A DNA stretch of 8,702 nucleotides from DYTO01 sp040757795 (GCA_040757795.1 JBFLWG010000042.1:1-8702), one strand, 5' to 3'; counted from the first letter of the stretch, positions 1 through 6,927 are shown. Notes: generated by a model not told the origin, from the sequence alone. Translations and numbers: made by a program.

Positions 1-1
1 G

Positions 2-721
2 AAGATTTCAGACAGGACTGCCCAGATCAGGGTCTCGCTCTGGAACGAGCTGGCCGGGGCCGCGGAGAGGGTAAAAATTGGGGATGTTGTCAGGCTTGTG
101 GACGCCTACAGCAGCCCGGGGCAGTTCGAGTCTATCGAGCTTCATCTTGGGAAGGCAGGACGGGTCGAGGTGAACCCCCAGGGGGCCGAGGTTCCGCCTC
201 TGAATGAATTGCAGTTCATCAGGCCTGCCGCTGACAGGAAAACAGTCGCTGAGCTGGACAGGGAGGGGGTCAGGGGGGAGGTGAGGGGCACCATAGTTCA
301 AGTCTTCCACAGGCGGCCGGTCTTTGACGTCTGCCCCAACTGCGGGAGGGGCCTCGGGAGCTCCGACGCCAACCCCATCTGCGGGGAGTGCGGGAAAGCC
401 GTAGTCCCTGAGCAGAGGGTGGTGCTCAGCTTCCTGCTGGACGATGGGACTGGCAACATCAGGGTCGCCCTTTTCGGGAAAGCTGTGGAGCAGCTGCTGG
501 GGATGGACGGGCAGAAGCTGTTCCAATCTTTCAAGAGCACACCTGACATCGCGAAGTTTTACGATGGACTGGGGCTCGTGGGGAGGGAGGTAGTGGTCTC
601 GGGGGCGACCAAGCACGACAAGTACTTTGACCAGCTAGAGCTGAGGGGTTATGGGGTGGAGGCCGCCGAACCAGAGGGAGAGACTAGGCGGCTGCTCAAA
701 TGGATAAAAGGAGAGACATGA
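2..721 (+). CDS. rpa: Replication protein A (RPA)-type ssDNA-binding protein, 5'-partial
   Basis: The protein coats single-stranded DNA during replication, recombination and repair. The reading frame is open from the window edge, so the N-terminus is missing; 239 residues are visible. They show the end of one OB fold (TAQIRVSLWNELAG, then a stretch beginning KIGDVVRLVDAY), a linker, and a second OB-like segment starting near VRGEVRGTIVQVF. Inserted in the second is a zinc ribbon, CPNC at 332-343 and CGEC about 12 residues on (C-x2-C-x12-C-x2-C), followed by VVLSFLLDDGTGNIRVALFG. This OB-fold plus C4 zinc-finger arrangement is typical of archaeal RPA/RPA41-like proteins. The gene ends in TGA at 719-721, 11 nt before the favoured radA start, so the two are almost certainly co-transcribed. 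A GTG at 98 is an internal codon, not the start. Family assignment is firm; the subunit type (single RPA or RPA1-like) cannot be decided without the N-terminus. Confidence 0.88.
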   Translation, partial: KISDRTAQIRVSLWNELAGAAERVKIGDVVRLVDAYSSPGQFESIELHLGKAGRVEVNPQGAEVPPLNELQFIRPAADRKTVAELDREGVRGEVRGTIVQVFHRRPVFDVCPNCGRGLGSSDANPICGECGKAVVPEQRVVLSFLLDDGTGNIRVALFGKAVEQLLGMDGQKLFQSFKSTPDIAKFYDGLGLVGREVVVSGATKHDKYFDQLELRGYGVEAAEPEGETRRLLKWIKGET

Positions 722-732
722 AGGTGATGGTG

Positions 733-1710
733 ATGGCGCAAAAAGATGTTAAAACTATCCAAGACCTGCCAGGGGTCGGGGAGGCCACTGCCGAGAAGCT
801 GATGGACGCGGGGTACAGGACGATAGAATCTATCGCTGTTGCAAGCACCACGGAGCTCTGCGAGGCGGCCGAAATAGGGGAGAACGTGGCGAAGAAGATA
901 ATCGCTGCCGCCAAGGAGTCGGCAGACGTTGGGACTTTTGTAACTGGCGACAAGGTCCTAGAGCAGAGGAACAAGATAGGGCTGATAAAGACTGGAAGCC
1001 AGAAGTTCGACGAGCTGCTGGGGGGAGGGGTGGAGACACAGGCCATAACTGAAGCATTCGGCGAGTTCGGGGCGGGGAAGTCGCAGCTTGCCCACCAGCT
1101 TTGTGTCAATGTTCAGTTGCCGGAGGGTAGCGGCGGGCTTGACGGGAAGGCCATATTCATAGACACTGAAAACACCTTCAGGCCCCAGAGGATATCTGAC
1201 ATGTCTGTTGGGTCGGGGCTTGACCCGCAGAAGGTGCTGCAGAATATTTATTACATGAGGTCGTTCAACACAGACGTCCAGCTGTTGGCGGTTGACAAGG
1301 CGGAGGAGCTGGCTGAGAAGGAGAAGATCAAGCTTATAATTGTAGACTCCCTCACATCCCACTTCAGGGCGGAGTACCAAGGGAGGGGCAAGCTGGCGGA
1401 CAGACAGCAGAAGCTGAACAGGCACATGCAGGCGCTCATGAGGATTGCCACCATGCATGACCTCGCTGTTTTTGTGACGAACCAGGTCCAGTCCACGCCG
1501 GACATATTCTTTGGGGACCCGACGAAGCCGATTGGTGGGCATGTGGTCGCCCACCTTGCCACCACCAGGATTTACCTGAGGAAGTCTAGGGCGCCAAACA
1601 GGATAGCGCGAATTTACGACAGCCCCAACCTCCCAGAGGGGGAAGTTGTCTTCCAGATTACAGAGCAGGGGATAAGGGACGCTGTTGAGAAGGCAAAGGG
1701 CTCAAAGTAG
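733..1710 (+). CDS. radA: DNA repair and recombination protein RadA
   Basis: Archaeal RecA/Rad51-family recombinase, which forms ATP-dependent filaments on ssDNA and carries out homologous pairing and strand exchange. From the chosen ATG it has 325 residues, normal for RadA. Residues 1-62 are the helix-hairpin-helix domain (DLPGVGEATAEKL). The linker has a GTFVTG segment at the position of the FxxA polymerization motif. The core has Walker A GEFGAGKS (110-117), DTENTFRP with the likely catalytic Glu146, Walker B LIIVDS (Asp205), loop 1 around YQGRGKLADRQQ (215-226) and loop 2 from NQVQSTPDIFFGD to PIGGH (250-270). In-frame ATGs also occur at 700, 718 and 727. Start 733 is preferred because AGGTGAT at 722-728 lies 4 nt upstream and the protein then begins MAQKDVKTIQDLPGVG, like other RadA proteins. 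The 718 start (ATGA overlap with rpa, GGAG at 710-713) is the main alternative. It lies between rpa and a phosphatase in one operon. Confidence 0.96.
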   Translation: MAQKDVKTIQDLPGVGEATAEKLMDAGYRTIESIAVASTTELCEAAEIGENVAKKIIAAAKESADVGTFVTGDKVLEQRNKIGLIKTGSQKFDELLGGGVETQAITEAFGEFGAGKSQLAHQLCVNVQLPEGSGGLDGKAIFIDTENTFRPQRISDMSVGSGLDPQKVLQNIYYMRSFNTDVQLLAVDKAEELAEKEKIKLIIVDSLTSHFRAEYQGRGKLADRQQKLNRHMQALMRIATMHDLAVFVTNQVQSTPDIFFGDPTKPIGGHVVAHLATTRIYLRKSRAPNRIARIYDSPNLPEGEVVFQITEQGIRDAVEKAKGSK

Positions 1711-1730
1711 ATGGGCTTTGGGGTGAGCAA

Positions 1731-2420
1731 TTGATCAAGCTGATAATGACTGACGTTGACGGGACCATCTCTTTTGAAGGCAGGGAACTTGACCTCAAGG
1801 GGGTGGAAGCCTTGAGGAGGGCTGAGAGTTCAGGCATCCCCGTGGGACTTGCAACTGGGAACATACTTCCATTTGCTGAAGCTGCTTCTGTCCTGATAGG
1901 GGTGTCAGGGCCGATCATAGCCGAGGATGGGGGGGTGATTTTCTACCAGGCCACCGGGAGGAAAGAGGTGCTGGGGGCCAGGGCCGAGGCCGACAGAGGG
2001 CTGGCGGCGCTGGAGAGGGAGTTCGGGCCGCTGAAGCAGACGAGGAACTCTCCCGACAGGCTGACGGGGCTCACTCTCGAGAGGGAGGTCGCCTTGGAGG
2101 ATGTTAGAAAAGCATTGAAGAGGAAGGGGTTTGACTTGGTCGCGGTCGATTCTGGCTTTGCGATCCACATCAAAAGCCCGGAGGTCAACAAGGGGGGCGC
2201 GCTCAGGAGGCTGGCCGAGATGATGGGGGTCCCTCTGGACAATATTGCTGCAATCGGGGACGGGCAGAATGACGTGGAGATGCTGCAGGCTGCGGGGGTC
2301 AGCTTTGCCGTGGCCAATGCTTCTGATGAAGTGAAAAAATCAGGGAAGTTTGTGACGAAGGGTTATCACGGGGAAGGGGTCGCAGAGGCCGTTGAGAGGA
2401 TACTCAGCTCTTTTCGGTGA
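1731..2420 (+). CDS. pgp: Phosphoglycolate phosphatase, archaeal HAD type
   Basis: HAD-superfamily hydrolase of the Cof-like, class IIB branch; the best match is archaeal phosphoglycolate phosphatase, which hydrolyses 2-phosphoglycolate to glycolate. All four HAD motifs are visible: DVDGT with nucleophile Asp8 and acid/base Asp10, Thr42 in LATGN, Lys154 in NKGGAL, and GDGQND with Asp177 and Asp181. The cap lies between motifs II and III. Its 229 residues match the family. The start is TTG, supported by GGTGA at 1722-1726 exactly 4 nt upstream; the first ATG (1746) would cut into the first beta strand (IKLIMTDVDGT). It follows radA by 20 bp in the same direction, so operon membership is likely. 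2-Phosphoglycolate also forms when oxidatively damaged DNA 3' ends are processed, which may explain its place beside rpa and radA, but that is inference. A related sugar- or mannosyl-phosphate phosphatase role cannot be excluded. Its 3' end overlaps the opposing MinD gene by 17 bp. Confidence 0.88.
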   Translation: MIKLIMTDVDGTISFEGRELDLKGVEALRRAESSGIPVGLATGNILPFAEAASVLIGVSGPIIAEDGGVIFYQATGRKEVLGARAEADRGLAALEREFGPLKQTRNSPDRLTGLTLEREVALEDVRKALKRKGFDLVAVDSGFAIHIKSPEVNKGGALRRLAEMMGVPLDNIAAIGDGQNDVEMLQAAGVSFAVANASDEVKKSGKFVTKGYHGEGVAEAVERILSSFR

Positions 2421-3120
2421 CCTTGAAGCTGAGAGCCAGCCTCTTGAACTCCATGGCGGACGTTGACTTCGGGCTGTGGGTCACCACCGGCTCGCCTATC
2501 GAGGCCGCGTGCCTGACGGCGGCATCCTCTGGGATCGTCGCGAGGACAGGTAGGTCGAGCGTCGCCGAGACCTGCTCATCAGGGATGTCGGAGTCGCCTC
2601 CTTTTGCCTTGGTGACGATCACTCCGAGCAGTTTCAGGCCTAGCTTCTCGGCTATTAGCTTTGTCTTGATGGAGTTGGAGAGAGCGGCGATGTCGGGCGT
2701 GACGACCAGCACCAGGTGGGTGGCCAGGCTCATGGCCGTGATGGCGTCCCTGTCAAGGCCTGAGGGGACGTCCACCAGCACGTAATCAAACTTTTTCTCG
2801 AGGAACTGGACGACCTGCTTCAGCCTCTCAAGCTTCGCCTTCCTGACTCCCTCGAGGACCACCCCTCCCGGCACCACCCTCACCCCCTCGGGAGCGCGGT
2901 AGATGGCCTTGGAGACTTGGGCCTCCCCTGCCAGGACGTCATGAAGGGTGACTTTCTGGCCCTCGAGGCCGAGCATCAGCCCGAGGTTCGCCATCATCAC
3001 ATCGGCGTCCAGGATGATCACGCTCTTGCCGAGCCGCGACATTGCCACCCCGAGGTTGACGGTCACTGTGGTCTTGCCAGAGCCCCCCTTGCTGCAGCCG
3101 AAAGCCACGACGTGCGACAT
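2404..3120 (-). CDS. minD: MinD/ParA-family P-loop ATPase
   Basis: Deviant Walker A ATPase of the SIMIBI class. MinD/ParA proteins dimerize on ATP and position cellular structures, often at the membrane. The 238-residue protein begins with the signature CSKGGSGKTT (Lys11 and Lys16). It continues with IILDADVMMANLGLMLG (switch I, residues 35-51), FDYVLVDVPSGLD (Walker B/switch II, Asp117) and VIVTKAKGGDSD. DADxxMANLGLxLG is characteristic of archaeal MinD homologues. The C-terminus (KRLALSFKVTEKS) is short and not an obvious amphipathic membrane-targeting helix, so membrane binding is uncertain. Two ATGs stand in tandem at 3123 and 3120; the second is chosen because GGTGA (3129-3125) then sits 4 nt upstream, as in the neighbouring genes. 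No MinE- or MinC-like partner is in the window. It is transcribed in the same direction as the receiver gene upstream but is separated by 81 bp containing a possible promoter. Archaea often have several MinD paralogues, so the exact role is unknown. Confidence 0.9.
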   Translation of the reverse strand: MSHVVAFGCSKGGSGKTTVTVNLGVAMSRLGKSVIILDADVMMANLGLMLGLEGQKVTLHDVLAGEAQVSKAIYRAPEGVRVVPGGVVLEGVRKAKLERLKQVVQFLEKKFDYVLVDVPSGLDRDAITAMSLATHLVLVVTPDIAALSNSIKTKLIAEKLGLKLLGVIVTKAKGGDSDIPDEQVSATLDLPVLATIPEDAAVRHAASIGEPVVTHSPKSTSAMEFKRLALSFKVTEKS

Positions 3121-3162
3121 CATTTCACCATGCTGGTTTGCCCGATAGTTGATTGGCCAAAC

Positions 3163-3175
3163 AAACTAAAAAGCT
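3163..3175 (-). promoter_or_regulatory. Possible TATA box for the MinD gene / T-rich end signal for the receiver gene
   Basis: On the minus strand this reads GCTTTTTAGTTTG. It lies about 50 bp upstream of the MinD start, which would put initiation near 3144 and give a leader of roughly 25 nt containing the GGTGA site. The T5 run is also what archaeal polymerase uses to terminate, and it lies about 27 bp past the receiver stop codon, so the tract may serve both roles. The assignment rests on position and composition only. Confidence 0.35.
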
Positions 3176-3201
3176 TGAGAAGGGAGCGGTTGCGGGCCAA
3201 G

Positions 3202-3567
3202 TCACCGCGATGACAGCACGGCCTTCACCCTTTCCACAAGCTCCTGCGGCTCGAACGGCTTTGTCATGTAGTCGGAGACGCCGAGCTCGTCCATGGTCTT
3301 CCTTGACTCTGACTCCATGGTGACGGCCGTGATGAAGAGTACCTTCTGCTTCTTGTTAATCTTTCTCACCCTCTTGTAGACTTCCCAGCCGTCCATCCCG
3401 GGCATCATGACGTCGAGCATGAGGAGGTCTGGCTTTTCCTTGGAGTATTCCTCGAGGAACTCCTGGCCGCTGTTGTAGCCCTTGACCTTGTGGCCCGCCT
3501 TTTTCAGGATCTTTTCTATCAGCTTCACTATGTCCGGCTCGTCATCAACCGCTATTATTTTCGCCAT
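3202..3567 (-). CDS. Stand-alone CheY-like response regulator receiver
   Basis: Single receiver domain of two-component systems; a histidine kinase phosphorylates an aspartate to switch its binding surface. The 121-residue protein has the full active site: acidic pair Asp8-Asp9 (AVDDEPD), phospho-acceptor Asp52 in LLMLDVMMPGMDG, Thr80 in LFITAV and Lys103 in YMTKPF. There is no output domain, so it must act by protein-protein contact, as CheY or a phosphorelay intermediate does. The frame is open further upstream, but the added residues would read into the divergent phosphoesterase gene and have no family resemblance, so ATG 3567 is chosen. It lacks a good Shine-Dalgarno site (GGTAGC just before ATG), which may mean a very short leader. 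No kinase, chemoreceptor or other chemotaxis gene is nearby, so partner and signal are unknown. The adjacent MinD gene is suggestive but not proof of a link. Confidence 0.9.
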   Translation of the reverse strand: MAKIIAVDDEPDIVKLIEKILKKAGHKVKGYNSGQEFLEEYSKEKPDLLMLDVMMPGMDGWEVYKRVRKINKKQKVLFITAVTMESESRKTMDELGVSDYMTKPFEPQELVERVKAVLSSR

Positions 3568-3634
3568 GCTACCATACCCTGTTTCCCTGTGGGTATTAAC
3601 TTTTACTGATTGAAGGGGATTCTTGGTGAAAGAC
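3568..3634. promoter_or_regulatory. Divergent intergenic promoter region (receiver / phosphoesterase)
   Basis: Sixty-seven bases separate the two divergent starts. An AT-rich core, TATTAACTTTTA at about 3594-3605, could act as a TATA element in either direction. Leftward it would place initiation only about 8 nt before the receiver ATG. Rightward it would give a short leader containing GGTGA at 3625-3629. No clear palindrome is seen. The element is inferred from spacing and composition. Confidence 0.35.
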
Positions 3635-4324
3635 ATGTACAGAATAGCGCTGATAGCGGACCTGCATTCTAACCTGCTGGCGCTGGAAGCAGTCTTCAAG
3701 GACATGCCAGAGGTGGACCGGATGGTCTGCGCCGGCGACGTTGTGGGGTATGGGGCGGAGCCCAACGAGGTCGTGGGGCTGCTGAAGTCAAAGGGCGTCC
3801 ATGCAGTGAGGGGGAACCATGACAAGGCGGCCATTGACAGGGATGTCAGCGACTTGAGCTCAATCGCGGCGGAGGCTGCCCTCTGGACGTCGAGGAAGCT
3901 GTCCAGGGAGAGCCTGCACTACCTATCGGGCCTTCCGACGGAGCTAAGGTTCAAGGTGGGGGGGAGCCGGATTTATGCCGTCCACGGGAGCCCGCGCGAC
4001 CCCATGAACGAGTACATCCGTTCTGACATCTCTAACCAGGCGCTGGCGAGGATTGTGGAGGGGGTGGAGGCGGACATCATTGTGGTTGGGCACACCCATG
4101 TCCCGATGAAAAGGATGATCCTGGGGAAGCTGGTCGTCAACCCCGGCGGCGTCGGGCAGCCCCGCGATGGCGACCCGAAGGCAAGCTATGCCGTCCTGAC
4201 CATCGAGGAAGATGTCAAGGTGGAGTTCAGGCGGGTGGAGTACGACGTTGCTGCTGCTGCAGAAAAAATAACTTCCGCGGGGCTCCCTGAGGAGCTGGCC
4301 TCAAGGCTGTCTCTCGGGTGGTAG
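3635..4324 (+). CDS. Metallophosphoesterase, calcineurin-like (YfcE/MJ0936-type)
   Basis: Two-metal phosphoesterase of the calcineurin superfamily. The metal-binding motifs appear in order: DLH (Asp9, His11), GDVVGYG (Asp35), GNHD (Asn61, His62), HGSP (His118) and GHTH (His153, His155). A C-terminal NPGGVGQPRDGDPKASYAVL segment is typical of the small archaeal and bacterial branch annotated as YfcE-like phosphodiesterase or diadenosine-tetraphosphatase-related. The 229-residue length fits a single catalytic domain without extra modules; there is no signal peptide, so it is cytoplasmic. ATG 3635 is chosen over TTG 3623 and GTG 3626 because GGTGA at 3625-3629 lies 5 nt upstream and the protein then starts MYRIALIADLH at the first beta strand. 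The natural substrate cannot be read from sequence; members act on cyclic or bis-p-nitrophenyl phosphodiesters, nucleotides or phosphoproteins. Its 3' end overlaps the opposing PRC-barrel gene by 24 bp. Confidence 0.9.
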   Translation: MYRIALIADLHSNLLALEAVFKDMPEVDRMVCAGDVVGYGAEPNEVVGLLKSKGVHAVRGNHDKAAIDRDVSDLSSIAAEAALWTSRKLSRESLHYLSGLPTELRFKVGGSRIYAVHGSPRDPMNEYIRSDISNQALARIVEGVEADIIVVGHTHVPMKRMILGKLVVNPGGVGQPRDGDPKASYAVLTIEEDVKVEFRRVEYDVAAAAEKITSAGLPEELASRLSLGW

Positions 4325-4627
4325 GGGGGCGGGCTCGGGCCCGGCCTGCTTGACTGGGGGAGGGGTCTTCAGCTGCTGGATTGCCAGCACCCGCTCGTTG
4401 ACTATGATAAAGTCCCTGATGGACATCACGGCTGAGAATGGAATCATGACGTTGCCGTCGGAGTCCTTGGGGATCCCCGTGAGGGACTCCCTTGAGATGG
4501 GTTTCACCACTAGGGAGAGTATCTTGCCGTCCTTCTCGTCGAATGTCATGTCGGCCAACCTGCCTATCTGGAGCCCGCGGTCGGAGACGACGCCTATCGC
4601 CCGGAGCCTGCTGGCCAATATTTGCAA
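4301..4627 (-). CDS. PRC-barrel domain protein with proline-rich tail
   Basis: Small protein of 108 residues. Residues 1-83 match the archaeal PRC-barrel pattern: LRAIGVVSDRGLQIGRLADM, then DGKILSLVVKP, then IPFSAVMSIRDFIIVNERVL. PRC barrels are small beta barrels that act as protein-binding or RNA-processing adaptors. In haloarchaea, PRC-barrel proteins (CdpB1/CdpB2) join the SepF-FtsZ division machinery, so a division adaptor role is possible but unproven here. Residues 88-108 are a proline-rich, probably disordered tail (PPP, PEPAPLPP). The start is TTG. A strong GGAGGT at 4639-4634 lies 6 nt upstream, and the ATG at 4644 is out of frame. The gene lies 42 bp after cdc48 on the same strand, with its own TATA-like element between them. 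Its last 24 bp overlap the 3' end of the phosphoesterase on the opposite strand. Confidence 0.8.
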   Translation of the reverse strand: MQILASRLRAIGVVSDRGLQIGRLADMTFDEKDGKILSLVVKPISRESLTGIPKDSDGNVMIPFSAVMSIRDFIIVNERVLAIQQLKTPPPVKQAGPEPAPLPPERQP

Positions 4628-4660
4628 GTTATTACCTCCGCCATAAGTTCCACTTTGCCC

Positions 4661-4668
4661 ATATAAAA
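4661..4668 (-). promoter_or_regulatory. Probable TATA box for the PRC-barrel gene
   Basis: The minus strand reads AGTTTTATATGGGC here, a good archaeal TATA element (TTTTATAT), about 37 bp upstream of the TTG start. Initiation about 25 bp downstream would fall near 4638-4640, just at or before the GGAGGT ribosome-binding site, giving a leader of about 11-13 nt. It overlaps the very end of cdc48, so the PRC-barrel gene can be expressed independently of that operon. Confidence 0.5.
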
Positions 4669-4669
4669 C

Positions 4670-6925
4670 TTAATAGTGCATCCTGACGGTCTCTTCTGTC
4701 GTCCGCTTTACCTGCCTCTCGGAGAAACTTTCGTATGCGCGGGCAAGCTCTGAGTTGATTGAGGGCTTGACAGACTCCATGGCACTCTTGAAGTGGGAAA
4801 GTTTGACCTCCTTGCCCTTGATGTCCTTCCGGAGCACCAGCATGGCGGCCTCCCTGCAGAGGGCGGCGATGTCAGCGCCGGAGTATCCTTCCAGCTCCTT
4901 CGAGAGCTGCTTCAGGTCGATGTCCTTCGCGAGCGGCATGTCCTTTGTATGGATTTTCAGGATTTCGAGCCTAGATGTATCGTCGGGGGCCGGCACCAGT
5001 ATCAGCCTGTCGAACCTGCCCGGCCTGAGGAGAGCCGGGTCGACAAGGTCGGGCCTGTTTGTCGCGCCCACCACAACTATGTTTTCAAGCTTCTCGAGGC
5101 CGTCCATCTCGGTGAGGAGCTGGCTGATTACCCTCTCGGTCACGCCCGAGTCGCCGAAGCCTGAGCCGCGCCTCGGGACAAGAGAATCTATCTCGTCAAA
5201 GAAGACAACCGTGGGGGCCGCCATCTTTGCCTTTCGGAAGACTTCTCTCACGCCGCGCTCGGATTCCCCTACCCATTTGCTGAGTAATTCCGGCCCTTTG
5301 ATTGAGATGAAGTTGGCCTCGCTCTCCGTCGCCACTGCCCTCGCCAGCAGAGTCTTGCCAGTGCCGGGCGGGCCGAAAAGCAGAATTCCCCGCGGCGGCT
5401 CTATCCCGAGCCTCTTGAAGGCGTCCGGGTGCTTCAGGGGCCACTCCACGGCCTCGCGGAGTTCCTGCTTGGCCAGCTCAAGGCCGCCTATTTCATTCCA
5501 GCGGACGTCGGGGATCTCTATCAGGACCTCTCTCATGGCGGAGGGCTCGGCCACTTTCATGGCGTTGTCGAAATCGTCCTTTGTCACTTGAAGCTTTTCC
5601 AAAACTTCTGGTGGGATTTCTTTTTCCTCGAGCTTTATCTGGGGGAGAATTTTTCTTAGAGCGCTCATGGCGGCTTCCTTGACGAGGGCCTCCAGGTCGG
5701 CACCGACGAAGCCGTGGGTGATGCTGGCGTAGCGGTCAAGATCTACATCTTTTGCGAGCGGCATTCCTCTCGTGTGGATTTGGAGAATTTCTTTCCTGCC
5801 TTCCCTGTCGGGGACGCCGATTTCAATCTCGCGGTCGAACCTGCCTGGGCGGCGGAGGGCCGGGTCCAAAGCATTGACGCGGTTGGTCGCCCCGATGACG
5901 ATTACTTTTCCTCTTGATTTCAGGCCGTCAAGCAGGGTGTTCAATGTGGCCACGACCCTTCTCTCGACCTCGCCCGTGACTTCTTCTCTCTTTGGCGCTA
6001 TCGCGTCGAGCTCGTCGATAAACACTATCGATGGGGCGTTCTTTTCTGCCTGCTCGAAAATTTCTCTCAGGCGCGCCTCGGACTCCCCGTACCATTTGGA
6101 CATTACCTCGGGGCCGTTGATCGCGGTGAAGTTGGCGCCGGACTCGTTTGCAACTGCCCGCGCAATCAGGGTCTTGCCGGTGCCGGGCGGGCCGTGGAGC
6201 AGCACTCCTTTCGGCGGCTCAATACCAAGCCTGTCGAAGAGCTCGGGGTGCTTCAGCGGGAGCTCGATCATCTCCCTCACCCTCTGGAGCTCGTCCTTGA
6301 GGCCGCCGATATCCTCGTATGTCACGGCGGGGACTTTGGCCTCCTTCTCCTCGACAGCTTCTGGAAGGACCTCGACCCCTGTGGTCTCGGCAATCAGGAC
6401 TATGCCGGCGGGGTTTGTGGCGGTGACTACAAATTTCAGCTCCCCAAGTCCAAAAGGCCTAAGTACCGCGCCGAAGCCGCCGAAGAGGTCCTGGAAGATT
6501 GATTCTTCAGGGGAGGTGGTTGCTATCAGGTCCCCTTTTGACAGGGGCCTTCCGAGCAGGTTGCGGCTCACCTCCTCGCCGACGCCCTCTGGGTTCATGA
6601 ACTTTATGTGGGGGTCGGCCGGGGCGATCGTCACTCTTTTTGCCTCCTTGACATCGGCCTTCTTCACTGTCACCTTCTCGCCGATTGATGTCCCGGCGTT
6701 GTGCCTGATGAGGCCGTCGATCCTGATGATGTCCGAACCTTCATCTTGAGGGAGGCCCCTGATCGCGAGCGCGCCTGTCGAGCGGGTGCCGGCTATCTCG
6801 ACGACGTCGCCCTGCTTCAGCCCGAGCTTTTTCATTGTCGACTGCTCGATGAGGGCGAAGCCGCGGTTGACATATGCCTGGTGGCGGTTCTCCGCCACGG
6901 TAAGCTTGAAGTCTTTCTCGGCCAT
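4670..6925 (-). CDS. cdc48: Cdc48/VAT-type AAA+ ATPase (p97 family)
   Basis: Hexameric double-ring ATPase that pulls proteins through its pore, unfolding them for the proteasome or taking apart complexes. At 751 residues it has the normal length. Residues 1 to about 190 form the N domain (double-psi barrel plus clam lobe). D1 has Walker A GPPGTGKT (245-252), pore loop KWYG (277-280), Walker B IVFIDE (Asp304, Glu305), sensor Asn348 and the arginine-finger region RRPGRFDRE. D2 has GPPGTGKT (518-525), KWVG (550-553), VVFFDE (Asp577, Glu578) and LLRPGRFDR. Both sites look active. ATG 6925 is chosen: GGAGG at 6937-6933 lies 7 nt upstream and the protein begins MAEKDFKLTV. An in-frame ATG at 6955 lies inside the preceding gene and adds residues with no family support. 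The upstream 88-codon gene stops 2 nt before this start, so the two form one operon under the twin-palindrome promoter. The C-terminus ends Met-His-Tyr rather than in a canonical hydrophobic-Tyr-X proteasome-docking tail. Confidence 0.97.
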   Translation of the reverse strand: MAEKDFKLTVAENRHQAYVNRGFALIEQSTMKKLGLKQGDVVEIAGTRSTGALAIRGLPQDEGSDIIRIDGLIRHNAGTSIGEKVTVKKADVKEAKRVTIAPADPHIKFMNPEGVGEEVSRNLLGRPLSKGDLIATTSPEESIFQDLFGGFGAVLRPFGLGELKFVVTATNPAGIVLIAETTGVEVLPEAVEEKEAKVPAVTYEDIGGLKDELQRVREMIELPLKHPELFDRLGIEPPKGVLLHGPPGTGKTLIARAVANESGANFTAINGPEVMSKWYGESEARLREIFEQAEKNAPSIVFIDELDAIAPKREEVTGEVERRVVATLNTLLDGLKSRGKVIVIGATNRVNALDPALRRPGRFDREIEIGVPDREGRKEILQIHTRGMPLAKDVDLDRYASITHGFVGADLEALVKEAAMSALRKILPQIKLEEKEIPPEVLEKLQVTKDDFDNAMKVAEPSAMREVLIEIPDVRWNEIGGLELAKQELREAVEWPLKHPDAFKRLGIEPPRGILLFGPPGTGKTLLARAVATESEANFISIKGPELLSKWVGESERGVREVFRKAKMAAPTVVFFDEIDSLVPRRGSGFGDSGVTERVISQLLTEMDGLEKLENIVVVGATNRPDLVDPALLRPGRFDRLILVPAPDDTSRLEILKIHTKDMPLAKDIDLKQLSKELEGYSGADIAALCREAAMLVLRKDIKGKEVKLSHFKSAMESVKPSINSELARAYESFSERQVKRTTEETVRMHY

Positions 6926-6927
6926 TT

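Noticed and set aside
8..616. A 202-codon minus-strand frame opposite rpa
   Set aside because: It is antisense to the zinc-ribbon/OB-fold coding frame and has no recognisable features.
3568..3834. N-terminal extension of the receiver protein (about 89 extra residues)
   Set aside because: The extension runs antisense through the phosphoesterase gene and its promoter, and the receiver domain starts cleanly at MAKIIAVDDEP.
4755..5591. A 278-codon plus-strand frame opposite the D2 part of cdc48
   Set aside because: Shadow of the conserved AAA+ coding sequence; low-complexity product with no family features.
5772..6749. A 325-codon plus-strand frame opposite cdc48
   Set aside because: It is antisense to a highly conserved gene, Ser/Pro/Arg-rich as expected from a GC-rich shadow frame, and has no recognisable domain.
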